A stretch of DNA of 60,000 nucleotides, taken from Cryptomeria japonica (Eukaryota; Streptophyta; Pinopsida; Cupressales; Cupressaceae). The stretch spans positions 420,974,257-421,034,256 of the forward strand of contig NC_081415.1 in the NCBI RefSeq assembly GCF_030272615.1, read 5' to 3'. A model generated the notes under the pieces. It worked only from the letters and a program-made list of their open reading frames with translations. It was not told the origin of the DNA and made no database searches. Position numbers and translations under genes: made by a program. Shown piece after piece: positions 31,135 to 42,217 of the stretch; position 1 is the stretch's first letter, and each line of letters opens with the position of its first letter.

Positions 31135-32302
31135 TTAGGTTTTTCTCTTTGTTGAATATCCCAAAAAAAATCCTTCATCACTTCTAGCATCAAACTTTCC
31201 TATGTCCTCATCTCTTTTGATATAACATTTGCTACCAAATACTCTAAAATATCTTATAGTAGGAACATGACCAAACCATAATTCACAAGGAGTCTTATCG
31301 ATATCACCTTTAATATGAACTCTATTGAATGTGTAAAAAACAATGCCAATAGCTTCTCTCAAGTAGAACTTCAAAACATTTCCTTCAATCAACATAGTCC
31401 TTGCAACATCCAAGACAGTTTTGTTCTTCCTTTCAATAACTCCATTTTGCTGAGGGGTTCTAGGAGCAGATAATTGTCTTCTAATTTTCATGCTTCTCAC
31501 AAAATGAATTGATTTCACTATAACAAAATTCTCCAGCTCTATCAGATCTCAAACATTTTACCTTTAATCTAGACTCAGTCTCTACCTTTGCTTTGAATAT
31601 CTTGAATTTATACAATGCTTCTAATTTCTCATTCAAAAAGACAACCCACATCATCCTGGAATAATCATCAATTAGTAGCATAAAATATCTCTCACCCTAC
31701 ACACTTCTAACATTTGTGGGTCCACATAGGTCAGTATGCACAAGATAAAGCAATCCATCTGATGTATATTGTTTTCTCTTGAAAGAAATCCTTGTTTGTT
31801 TACCCAACTGACATTCTTTACATACCAAATTAATAGGCTTGACAATCTTAGGTAGATCTCTAACAGCTTGTGTAGAACTGATCTTAATCATTGAATCAAA
31901 GTTAACATGACATATTGTCCTATGCCACAACCAACTCTCATCTATTTGAGCAATCAAACAACTTTTCTCACCAGCATTCAAATAAAAATAATTACCTTCA
32001 GTCTTAGTTCTAGATGCAATCTCTATACCAGAGGCATTTAGGATCTTGGATTTTCCATTCTTGAATTGTAGATCATAACCTTTATCAACCATTTGTCCAA
32101 CACTCAAAAGATCATGCTTCAAACCTTCAACATACAAGACATTATAAGTATTATGCTTACCATCAAATGATATAGAACCTCTCCCACGGATCACACAAGC
32201 TTTGTCACCTCTAAATCTTACTATTCCACCGTCATACCTTTCCATGCTCACAATTTTTCTTTTATCATCGATCATATGATGTGAACAACTGCTGTGAATC
32301 AC
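31135..32302 (-). pseudogene. pol: Copia-1 protease remnant, GAG-pre-integrase and integrase
   Basis: Frame 32302-31697 starts at the protease active site, which reads WVIHSSCSHHM instead of DSGCSHHM, so the catalytic Asp is lost. KHDLLSVGQMVDKGY follows, then the integrase HHCC finger (LWHRTICHVNF ... CKECQLGKQ). The core has VHTDLCGPT, LLIDDYSRMMWVVF and CLRSDRAGEF, with the second Asp kept. Frame 31518-31135 has PQQNGVIERKNKT with the catalytic Glu, then NRVHIKGDIDKTPCELWFG and GFFLGYS. Stops lie at about 31697 and 31490. Confidence 0.88.
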
Positions 32303-32487
32303 CCATTCATCTTTCTCTTCAACTTTAGCAGCTAAAGATTTCTCCTCAACAATGCAGCTTGTGGAATCAATAGGTATAGGTCCATCTTCCTTAATGGCTA
32401 GAAATACAACTTCATCCCCTTCAGATTCATCATCTGTAAAACACCTTCATCAACAACATAATAACAATTCTTCTAATTTCTATACTT

Positions 32488-33471
32488 CTAGTTAGGCTTG
32501 TATGGCTTATCATATTTCTCATGCTTCTCATATCTATCATTCCTATCATGCTTATCAAACTTATCATGTATTTCATATTTAGCCATTCTCTTCGGGCATC
32601 TAGAAGAAAAATGTCCTATCTTATTGCAAGATAAACATTTCAAAGGCAATTTTCCATCATACTTACTAGCTCCTTTAGGCAGTCTCCGTGCAATCAATGC
32701 TTCAAGCTCATCCAACTCTCTTTCTTGCTCTTCCATCTCTCTTCTTTCTCTTTCATATCTGCATATTCTCCAATCCTTAGGATCGTACTTCTACTTTTCG
32801 GATATAGATGCTGATGCTCTAAATGTTATCTCAGACTTTCCATGTGATTCTCCAAACTTTCTTAGCTCAAATGCAGTAGTCTTTCCAACCAACATATTTG
32901 TTGTCACTGTAGTCACACTTCAGATCTCATGAATAACAACTACCTTATGTTTATAAGAAGGAGGCAATGATCTCAACACCTTAGCAAAAATTTCATCTTC
33001 TTCTAGGGTTCCACCAACACATCTGATACTTAGGACAAGGTCATTCACCTTAGCCATAAAGGAGTGTATGTTCTCATCTTCTCCCATCTTCAACATCTCA
33101 TACTTTGCTTTCAAACTCTGCAACTTAGCAACTTTCACTTGTTTGTCTCCTTCATACAGGATTTAAAGCTTCTCCTAGATCTCATGTGTGATTTGAATTC
33201 CCATTATATTTGTCATCTCTGAATTAGTCAGGGCATTAAGCAATGCTTCCTTCTCTCTGATATTATGTTCAACCTCCTTGATCTCATCAGCAGTAACCGA
33301 TCCATTCTGAGGAACATAATAGGCATTCTTTGTAATCTTCCAGTAATCTTCTCCAAGACATTTCAAGTGCACTTCCATCCAGTTCTTCCATATAGAATAG
33401 TTACTTCCATCAAATCTCAGACTGTCCTTCTTAAAGATAACACCTGGAGCTGCCATCCTTGATCTCCTCAA
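32488..33471 (-). pseudogene. gag: Copia-1 Gag
   Basis: A start near 33471 lies 28 bp after the primer site (MAAPGVIFKKDSLRFDGSNY follows a short leader), with YSIWKNWMEVHLKCLG typical of the N-terminal DUF4219 segment. Next come the UBN2-like capsid part (KVAKLQSLKAKYEMLKMGED, LVLSIRCVGG, LRSLPPSYKHKV) and a single CCHC knuckle CLSCNKIGHFSSRC (about 32637-32596) after LIARRLPKGA. A basic/acidic KHDRNDRYEKHEKYD tail follows. Stops at 33175, about 32920 and 32488 break it. The capsid domain is present, in contrast with NA1 and NA2. Confidence 0.88.
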
Positions 33472-33498
33472 GCGGATAAGATTCTTCCGGAGGATCTA

Positions 33499-33510
33499 GC
33501 TCTGATACCA
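33499..33510 (-). other. Copia-1 primer-binding site
   Basis: GCTCTGATACCA, the complement of TGGTATCAGAGC, two bases from the LTR. Confidence 0.92.
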
Positions 33511-34493
33511 ATTGTTGGCAGCAACCAAGAAGGAAGACCGAGAGGGGGGGGGGTGAATCAGTTTTTACCGGATCTACTAACTCAACCACAAAAACATATA
33601 TGATAAACTACAACAATGGTGAAGATAAGAAAATTGAAGGCACATCACATAACACGAATATTTTTTATGTGGAAAACCCGGTTAAGGGAAAAACCACGGT
33701 GGGAACCTACCCACAGTAAGATGATACTCTGCAATAGTATGCAAAAATATTACAATGGGGAATGCACATGCATTTAGGCACACTGCCTAGAGCTCACTGC
33801 TCAAAAGATAATGATCCAGAAGGCTACAACCCCCAGGGAAGTCTCACTGACATGCAACAAGATTCAAACTACAATATGGAAGAAATGAATTGAAAGAATA
33901 ACATCTCCAAATGCCTGATAACAGTTCCAGTTAAGAACAATTGTTTGCTTTGCAACACCAATCTCTCCTCAATCACAACACTGAAAGATGAATCACTTGA
34001 TCAGACACACACCACTCTCTAATAATGTAGACACAACCTCTACCACCAAATTACATGAATATATCACCTATATATACAAATCACCAACCTTGACAACAAG
34101 GTTGGGTAAACCCTCAACTCACAATTACAAAATTACATCACATGATACAAAGATAGACCACCAGACCAATATAATTGTTTACATAGGATAACATAGACCT
34201 AATTCAAATTCCCGAATGCACAACTCCATCGGAAATCACGCTACGATCAACCACAACACGCTACACCACCAAAAATACCGCATAAGACGAAAATCATCAC
34301 TTGTTCATGAAAACCACCAAAAAATTGCACAACGATCAATGCAGATCATCAAAACAAATAGGACACAATTAGGAAACACCAACAAGCACGTTAGAATCAT
34401 CAACAACAACTGCACCAATACCACTTATCAAATATTCATCTGTCAACATGTGAAAACTCAAGAATACAACCAATCAACAACTGCTACGAAGAA

Positions 34494-35447
34494 ATTAGCC
34501 ATGTTCTGATTGAATCTGAGGAGGAAGTTGAGGAGAACAAGAAGGATGAGGGTCAAGACAAAATGGGGGAGGAAAACCCGGTGATGGGCCACATTGAGGG
34601 TTTGAACACTACAAGTCTGCATAAGGAGGATAAAGGGGATAAAAGTGGTATCGGTGATAATGATACTATAAAAGCTTTCTGTGATACCATTAGAACCATG
34701 GTGAAGGATATTAACAGTTTAAAGACTGATATGAAGGCTATGACAAGAGTTACAGTTGGTGATAAACCCCTGGCGGAACATGTTAAGGAACTGGTTGTTG
34801 TACTTCACAATACGAAAGCTATTGAATGTATGGTGGGTAAAATCATAGCAACGGAAAAAAAGGTCAATGAGATGGAAGATAACAAGGAGATTAAAGTTAT
34901 GGAAAATAAAATGAACAATCTGGGTAGCAGAGTCGATAGACTGGAACTCAATGTTAAAAATATAGCGGATCAAATTTTTCAGATCCTCAAAGCTTCGGTG
35001 GATAACATGAACATCCCGATCAATAGATTTGAGAACAATGTAGAGAAGGATGGTGATAAAGATCAGTCGAACAAGAAGGGTCATGAAAAAAGGACCAGAG
35101 CTAATACAAGGACCAAGGGCGACATCAAAGGTCGTGAGCTAGAGGAATTAAAGACCTCGGTGAACAACATGAAACAAATGGTTGTCCATACCGAGGATAT
35201 CATGAAAAGTATTTAGGTCTCTGTCTCTGTTTCTGTAGGGGTTCTAGGTTATGTCTTTTTGTTGTCGCGGTGTTGTCCTTTCGTTGTTTGTTTCTGGTTT
35301 TTTATGTTATGTAAGTTGATCCCTTTTTGTTTGGGTGGGATCTTTCTATTTTGTGAAGTGTTTAGGCATGTTTCTTTCATGTTCTTATGATCTCTTGGCT
35401 TGTACAAGGTTTGGGTACCTTTCAAATACCTACTTTTACTTAATCAA
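34494..35447 (+). mobile_element. LINE-like insertion A with terminal coiled-coil ORF
   Basis: 954 bp absent from the other Copia-1 LTR. It is flanked by AACAACTGCTACGAAGAA (34476-34493) and AACAACTGTTACGAAGAA (35448-35465), an 18-bp duplication with one mismatch. The long duplication, open 5' border and 3' end CCTACTTTTACTTAATCAAA are the marks of target-primed reverse transcription. No RT is encoded, only the ORF below and about 230 bp of T-rich 3' sequence. Confidence 0.8.
34563..35216 (+). CDS. Coiled-coil protein of insertion A, unknown function
   Basis: 217 codons from the first ATG, but the frame is open back to the border of the insertion (34494), so the 5' part is missing. Residues 60-160 are heptad-rich (KVNEMEDNKEIKVMENKMNN, GSRVDRLELNVKNIADQIF). 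A basic stretch (NKKGHEKRTRANTRTKGDIKG) follows, then a short helix to the stop. LINE ORF1 proteins can be coiled-coil RNA-binding trimers, but ORF1 is not normally the last gene, and I cannot assign a family. Comparable with insertion B at 54987-55367. Confidence 0.55.
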   Translation: MGEENPVMGHIEGLNTTSLHKEDKGDKSGIGDNDTIKAFCDTIRTMVKDINSLKTDMKAMTRVTVGDKPLAEHVKELVVVLHNTKAIECMVGKIIATEKKVNEMEDNKEIKVMENKMNNLGSRVDRLELNVKNIADQIFQILKASVDNMNIPINRFENNVEKDGDKDQSNKKGHEKRTRANTRTKGDIKGRELEELKTSVNNMKQMVVHTEDIMKSI

Positions 35448-35746
35448 AACAACTGTTACGAAGAAAGATAACTTGCGGAGCACCAAATCACCAACCATCT
35501 GAAGTGAAGATACACTAGACCAACCCAAATAGTCTCTTAAAAACTTAACACAAGATCTGATCACACCGGAATATACTAGAGGACATACTGAACTATTCAC
35601 AGCACTGATCAACAATACAAAACTGCAAACCGGATCATAATATCTTTCCAATCTGCAAGCACTGGAGCAAATCACATGAATATGTTGACATTAATGACAA
35701 GAACATATCCTAGCAACAATAATGTCCAACAATCTCCAACAGTCCC

Positions 35747-37290
35747 TTGCAATGGTGCAAAAAATCTTAAGCCTTATAATTCCAGTTGAGATTCAAGACT
35801 GGTCACAAGTCTTCACAACTCAAGGACATCTATCTATACTGAGAAATACTTTATGGTTGAAAGGTTGCATTTACTTGTTAAACTAGGGGTCATATAACTT
35901 GAAATGGGTTAGCAATGTATGTGCATTATGAACTTGTACTAGGTTTCTATCGTATGTTAATTACAAAATTGCAGTAACAGAGAGTGTAGAAAAAATATCT
36001 ATAATTGATAAAGAAATATCAAAGAAAGAACGGGTACAATGAAAACAAAACATTATACTTAAGCAATTCCAGTATAGAGTAAGCAAAGGAAAACATTTAT
36101 TAACTGCTACTTACATTATCTAATCTAATTTGGCTAATAATGGCTACAAGAAAATAGAGTGAATTATAGAAATGCTAACTAATTTGAATTCAAAAGATCT
36201 ATCTAAACTAAATGCACGGAATGAAATTGATTAAACTAAATTAAACTAAGAGTAACTTTACTTCAAGTGGTCCCCTTTGGGTAAGTACTTGTTATGAGAT
36301 TACAAAATCACACAACTAATTCAGAAATGCATTGTATTTCATTCATTATAGGCTTACATTCCTTTCTAGCAAAATAGAGATACTACAATAATCACAATGT
36401 CATTAACCTTTTTACGTTACGCTTGGACTCATTTATACATTCAAACCTACGACTTATTCCTCTAACTAACTATTGCTTGATCCCCAAATCAAGGGGGAGA
36501 TTTATTGAATAATTAAAGGAAACATAAATTGATGAAGAGCCCTATTAGGACTAAAATTCATAACAACTTCAATACATAAATGTCCAATCAAATCATTACA
36601 ACAAATTACTAAATAGCAAGCCTTCAGGTGGTTAGGAATGTTATGAAAGAGGTCCACATGTGATTTTCACTCTTGGATAGCTCAGAACACTTGGGACTAC
36701 TTTTGACTGGTTCAAATTCGACTCTACCTTTGGCTGCAAGAAATCACACAATGTTTGGTTGTAGGAACAACTGCTTCTAATTCGAGTGAAGTGTTGCATA
36801 TCAAGTCAGTGCATACAACATTGCAAAACCATAACAATAATCCATTCTCATTTGTAAAACACACACTTACAAGCATGCATATGTGCTATATTTAGATCCA
36901 TATAGACATATTAAAAGTGCTCATATGAAGTCTTAATAGTATGATAAATCAAACTATGACTAAAGTTTGTAGTGTTTATGCCATAAAAATTAACTAAAGT
37001 TTGTGATGCATCTTATAAAAAGTGAACAAAATAAGGAGTTATTACATGGGATAACATTGGCTGGGTTTGCTGATAGGTAGAGGCATGAGAGGTCATTGGA
37101 TGAGTTTGTTGGTGGGTGTAAATGATTAGGGCTATTGTTTGTTGTGGAGTGGATAAGGATTATAGCATGGATTCTATATGGATTTCTTTGGGATGATTTG
37201 GTGAAAGGGATAAGTTTGGAATGCTGGTGGTAGGGACAAAAGGTGGAATCATAGGATATGGATCAGTTGTGAATTGGTCATGTGTCTCTT
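35747..37290. other. AT-rich sequence without recognisable gene
   Basis: No frame with a motif on either strand and no repeat pair found in the window. Confidence 0.4.
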
Positions 37291-37770
37291 TATTGTTGGA
37301 AGTATGTGTTGTTGTGGTTGTCATTGATGTCAAACTTGTTGTTCCAGATTGGCATTGGTCTGGAATGTTTATGGTATAGAGATATCTTGTTGTGTTGGTG
37401 TTATGAGTGTTCATTGGTTGTTCCTGAAGTGTTCAGGTCTGGAACGTGTTGTTGATGTTTCTTATTATGGTAATCTTTATTGGATATAGTTTTGGTATCG
37501 AATATGATTGTTTTGTGGTTTGGAAATATCTTTGTGTTTTTTGGGTGTTGTAGCATTTTTCATTGTTGGTTGTGATATCATATGTTAGACCTATCCTTAG
37601 GTCTATATATGAGTTGTGGGAGATTGTTTGATGTGTTGTGGGTCTCATCATAGTGTGTGGAGATCCGGATTTGAGTTATTCACATTGGAGAGTATGTTTT
37701 GACTGTTAATTGCTTATATGGATACATAGTGTGTGGATATGTTGTTGGTAATTATGTTGGACAAAAATGG
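37291..37770 (+). repeat. Possible LTR fragment
   Basis: It starts TGTTGGAAGTATGTG, includes GTCATTGATGTCAAAC as in Copia-type LTR heads here, and has a plus-strand TATA-like GGTCTATATATGAG near 37600. No partner LTR or duplication was found. Minus-strand frames here (37160-37651) are low-complexity Thr/Asn-rich and not convincing. Confidence 0.35.
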
Positions 37771-40046
37771 AATTGAGTAGACTAAGACCTAATCCCACTC
37801 TCATTCACACACTAGAATACAAAAGAGCATAATGAAGTGATTCACTTTGACTTCCTCTTGTGAAAGAGAGTAAAGGAATACTTTTAGGGTTTCTATTCCT
37901 TTGCTGATGTGAAAGGGAAATGAGTCAAATGAAAAGTGGTAACAAACTAATCTAATGAAATGTATGAGAAAACAACTAAGATAAGTGCATAAATAAACTG
38001 ATATAGGAATGAAACTAAAACATAGTGTATAGATTTGAGAGGAGAATTCTAATGTGCACTTGATATTGAAATCTAAGCCTGATTTAGCCAGATCAAGGCA
38101 TTGGGCGCTCTGGTCCCTATTACCAAATAGAGCTAGAAGATGAGAATCTGCAAACTAAAGTGCTCTAGGCTTGAACTGCCAAAAACTGCAACTAAATGTG
38201 GAGGACCAAGGTGTTGGGCGCTCTGGTCTTAGGACCAAGGAGCTGGGTTGTTCGGTTCCAGAGGTCTGGGTCCAAATTTTGGATCTGGATTTGTACCTGT
38301 TAATTGAGACTTCCCAAAAATTCACACCTCCGATGAAAACACGTACCTCTACCTGTGATCTGAAAAAATGGTGTGTTGGTGGCTATATAGGGGTTTTCCT
38401 TAGTTGAACCCCTTGTTTTGGTTATTTTGACATCCACAAATAGCCAATAAACTATCAAAATGTGTATGTATACCCTAGAATCTCATGTATTTGTAAGATT
38501 CCTATGAGCTAAATACAAAACTAGAGTTCTACACTATGTTCAAAGTAAAAACCCTGAATGAATAAATGTAAATGCTAATTCAAATCACAATATATCTAAA
38601 GCAATAATTTAAATGAAAATGAATGATGTATATATCTAAAAACTCACATAAAGATATGAAAATAACATGTAACCATACAAAGCCCTAAGGGAGAGGTACA
38701 AGCCAATTAATAGTTAGTAATCTCCTTGTTATTCTTCAATATCTCCTAAGCTTCCATTGATGATTGAAAAGGTTGGTGAAGCCTTGATGAATGATGAATT
38801 TGTTGATTGTAGACTCCACATAAAACCTACACTTTTAGTTCATAAGAGGACTCTTTCAATTGCTACATAATGGGTCCTTCAAATGAGAAATGAAAAGGTT
38901 ATATATATATGAAACCCTAACTTTACTTTTGATCATAGGTCGACCTAGAATTGATCAATTTTCACAGAAAGAGGGATTTGAAAATTATAATACTGCCAAA
39001 TTAAGATCCTGAAATTTGGGGAGAAAAAGTCGAGACCGGTATGGTGGTCATATCGGTTTGACCAACTTTTTTCCAAATTTCTAGGAATGTAACATATTCT
39101 GATTACATAGTCAAATCCAACTCGATGGGTCAATCCAAGGTGTTAAGATCTATGAAAATGTGCTTTGAAGATTAAAATTAGGACTTTGTCAAGATTAATT
39201 AAAATGAAATTAAAAAGGGGCACATTTAGGGTTAAGGGCCCAATTTTATAATATGTGAATTGGAGAAAAAGGACCTTAGATTGAAATAAATTAGTAACTA
39301 AATACTTAAGGAAGCCTTGAAAATTAAACCACCTGCATATGCAAGCCAAAGATAGAAAAGTAAACCTTCACGAGAAAAATGATGTGTCCATAAGATGTTG
39401 AACGAAGCCTCCAGTGGTATCTGCAATACACAATTAGGAACCACATCCTACAAAACCACATTGTTAGTTAAAATCACAAAATCACCTAAATGGTTACTAA
39501 GAGTGATGAAATTCGAGAGTAGCTATATGCCCCCCTATTTCGGCTTGCTAATTAGTGAGTTGAAACAGGGTATCATGTTTACCACATCAAATTATGAAGA
39601 GAGGTGGGGACAAATGTTCACAAAAAATCTTGATACAATACCAAAGTAAGTTGAGGAATATTTGGTAAGAAAGAGGACTAAAATATGATTCCAACGCAAT
39701 CAACAGTGCACAAATCAAAGTTCCCTAGCCCAAGATGTGAAAGATTAAGCAAAAAATGAAAAATTGGGGTTTTTAGGAAAGGGAATACCTTAAATAGTAA
39801 AAATGACACTATTCATTTGTCTTATTCACTTTTTGTCTCAAATTACAGAAGAGGAGCCTAGGTAGCACAAAATTCCTTGTGGATGACTTGAAATACTAAT
39901 GTGAATGGATATCCTTAGGCAATCTATGATTGAGCATGCACCACTAGATGAGGTGATCCTGCCCAACCACATCTCTACTTTTTGTTATGCTCTGTTTGAT
40001 TGTTTAACTACTTGAAAACCCTAATTCACTTGTGTCACCCAATAGG
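37771..40046. other. AT-rich region with GCTCTGGTCC motifs
   Basis: No supportable gene. The text GGGCGCTCTGGTC occurs at about 38102 and 38213, linked to GGACCAAGG. A plus-strand TATA-like GGCTATATAGGGG lies near 38382, so part may be an LTR of the neighbouring element. The borders were not found. Confidence 0.35.
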
Positions 40047-40160
40047 AGCACCCTGGTCTACCTAGGGTGCTCTGGTCTCTACTGGGCGTCTTGGTTCCAT
40101 TGGGGTGCTTTGGTCCTATCAGAGCTCCCTGGTCCGTGTAGGGCACCTTGGTCCCTAGAA
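40047..40160. repeat. 19-bp minisatellite, six units
   Basis: Six 19-bp units start at 40047, 40066, 40085, 40104, 40123 and 40142, each built around [GT]C[TC][CT][TC]GGT[CT][CT]. The register is kept without indels. Confidence 0.8.
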
Positions 40161-40322
40161 GAGGGTTACCAAAGTGGTACACATGGAATCAGGTCTTTAA
40201 TAAAGTAGGTTAGATGATGATTTGATGTCATTGATTCTTGATAGATTACTAATTCATGATTCTTGATTTTGCATAAATTGCCATACCTATGAGAGCATAC
40301 TGTTGGACTCACATACCACCAT

Positions 40323-41440
40323 ATGTGGAGCCAGATCCCTCAGTTATCCATGGAGGATCAACAACTTCTGCATGTGGTGGGTCTGTGGTACATCTGTAAT
40401 ATGTTTTCTATCAAGTTTCATGGGCCCATGCTCGTGGCTTTGATGGGGAGATGGGATCCTAACACCTCTACACTTGTCCTACTAGTTAGAAAGATGACGA
40501 TTACCTTAGAGGATGTATACCACATTCTCAAACTTCTATTGAGGAGATGAATAATGAGATATTAGATAGATGACTCACAGACAACCATTAGGAGAGAGAA
40601 TATGTATTGCATCAATAAAGTTGTCCACACGAAGACGAAGGGTCAGATTCTAATCTAATGGTTACTTTATCCTTCTAGCGTAGTTCCACTAGTGAGGAGA
40701 CTCATGATTGCCACAATGGGGCTAGTCATATGACCCAATGGGCGAGGTAGTCACATGTCGGAAGGATTACATATGCCATCCATGTGATGGACGAGCAATG
40801 CATGTGTTTGCATGGGGACGGAGCATGCTAGCTCATCCCTTCCATGACTTGGGAGACTATGCTTATGGGGAGGGGAAGAGTTTGATGACATGCACTCTTC
40901 TACAGATCTAGATATTTGAGCATATCGCATGCACTAGGCCAATAGGGTATCTAGTTGATTGGACATTGATGAGCCTTGATCACATGCTTATCCATGCACC
41001 ACTAGATCATGGCAAAGATGTGACATATTATACTAGAGAGTGATGATAGATAGATTATGACTGGATGTCATTGTGTGGAGGCCATATAGGTGGATGGCCA
41101 CTTGGCCAAGTCAGCATAGACAACTTTGACACATGCAGTGGAATCACTTTCTAGAGGGTTGACATAGCTACATTGTCATACCATTCTATTTTGGCGAAGT
41201 GTGGAGATAATTCAACCTAGAGTAGGGCATGCCTACAATGGTAACAATCTACATATGACACTCTTGATGTGCCATGAGACCAGGAGCATTGCCTAGACCT
41301 ACTACAAATGAGATAGAGCTCACAAATTCACATGATGAGGTAGATAGAGTCATGCCCCCATTCGAGGATGACACTAGGGTCCAATGAAGCTAGGTCACAT
41401 GGTGGGATAGGAACTTCCCCAGAGCCATATTTCTTTGAGA
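40323..41440 (+). pseudogene. Plant-mobile-domain (PMD) gene remnant
   Basis: The open 5' part (40323-40550) reads LLHVVGLWYICNM, LVALMGRWDPNT and RKMTITLEDVYHIL, the signature of plant mobile domain proteins (aL.eRWr.eT.tFhlp.GEmtiTLeDV..lLglp). Further frames give WRPYRWMATWPSQHRQ, WNHFLEG and FYFGEVWR, then GMPTMV, matching the later VW.PY / l.f...ve.h..drV.rQFG..Q.iP part. Many stops and shifts are present. PMD genes occur in Gypsy and MULE-like elements and in host MAIN/MAIL genes. The repetitive setting favours a transposon passenger. Copia-2 is inserted about 0.8 kb downstream. Confidence 0.7.
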
Positions 41441-42212
41441 ATACCTAAGAGGAAATCTCAATCCATGGATGAGATCATCTGAATCATATAGCAAGGAGAG
41501 AGGAAAGGAGGCCTTAGAGGAGCCTAGTGGCGAGGATGGATAGGACCACCAGGATGAGGAGGAGGATGAAGATGAAGAAGAGGAAGAGGAGGAAGTGCAG
41601 GATGTGGAACAAGAGGATGAGCAGATTGAGGAACATGAGGATGCACCTGATCATCCTGGAGATGAGACTGGAGTGCTAGATCTGCTAGCAGTAGAGGATA
41701 GAGGCAAGGATACAAAGGAGACAACCTTGGAGAGGCCAAGCTTGAGATAATGGAGGTCTTCCCCATTTGAGCTACATCTCAAGATACATTGACAGTACGA
41801 ACATAGAGAGAGTAGTGAGGCTGCACCACATACTACTATATCTCAGATTCCTATCATATTTGATCCTACATGGTAGGAGGGAGATCTAGTTGAAGAATTT
41901 TAATTTTTAAAATTTGAAATTTTTGTATGATGATGTATAGATAACATTCTCTCTCTCTATAGTCATTGTGCAGGGATGGCGTGATCTTATTCATCACTTG
42001 CTTACTGATATCATCACTACATAACAGGTTCCGTGGTCTTTGTAGATCACGATGGAGTGCTCGACGTCATGAGGATGTATTTGACATAGTGCAAATATAG
42101 CTAGAGCTTGGTTGAGAGGAGAGGGAGTGGCTACAATGTGAGCTTATAGAGGCATGTATGGAGTCAGCCATGTACACGGGTTAGTAATGGATCAAGATTA
42201 GAGGAGCTTGTC
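41441..42212 (+). pseudogene. Acidic C-terminal region after the PMD remnant
   Basis: The plus-strand reading 41515-41755 is Glu/Asp-rich (DEEEDEDEEEEEEEVQDVEQ) and then decays. Such acidic tails follow the PMD in element-borne copies. A TC-rich tract lies at 41949-41958. It is cut by Copia-2 at 42218. Confidence 0.45.
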
Positions 42213-42217
42213 AAGGA

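Larger units (their letters stand above)
27759..35741 (-). mobile_element. Copia-1: full-length but decayed Ty1/Copia element
   Basis: LTRs at 27759-28986 and 33513-35741 (the latter enlarged by a 954-bp insertion), flanked by ATCCC (27754-27758) and GTCCC (35742-35746), one mismatch. Primer site, Gag, protease, integrase, RT, RNase H and polypurine tract occur in Copia order on the minus strand. The RT/RNase H text (EFEMSMIGEIKKFLGLQI, GIFISQTKYVKELL) and the AATGCCAAAGGGGGAGATTG polypurine context resemble Sirevirus/Tork-type plant Copia; this lineage call is inference. Confidence 0.9.
33513..35741 (-). repeat. Copia-1 right LTR (5' LTR in element sense) with insertion
   Basis: TGTTGGCAGCAACC...ATCTCCAACA. 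It matches 27759-28986 on both sides of the inserted block 34494-35447. Confidence 0.88.

Noticed and set aside
32498-32932. Plus-strand 144-codon frame opposite Copia-1 Gag
   Set aside because: It is the antisense shadow of the Gag coding region; no motif of its own.
37160-37651. Minus-strand Thr/Asn-rich frames
   Set aside because: Low complexity from a G/T-rich probable LTR fragment; no conserved motif.
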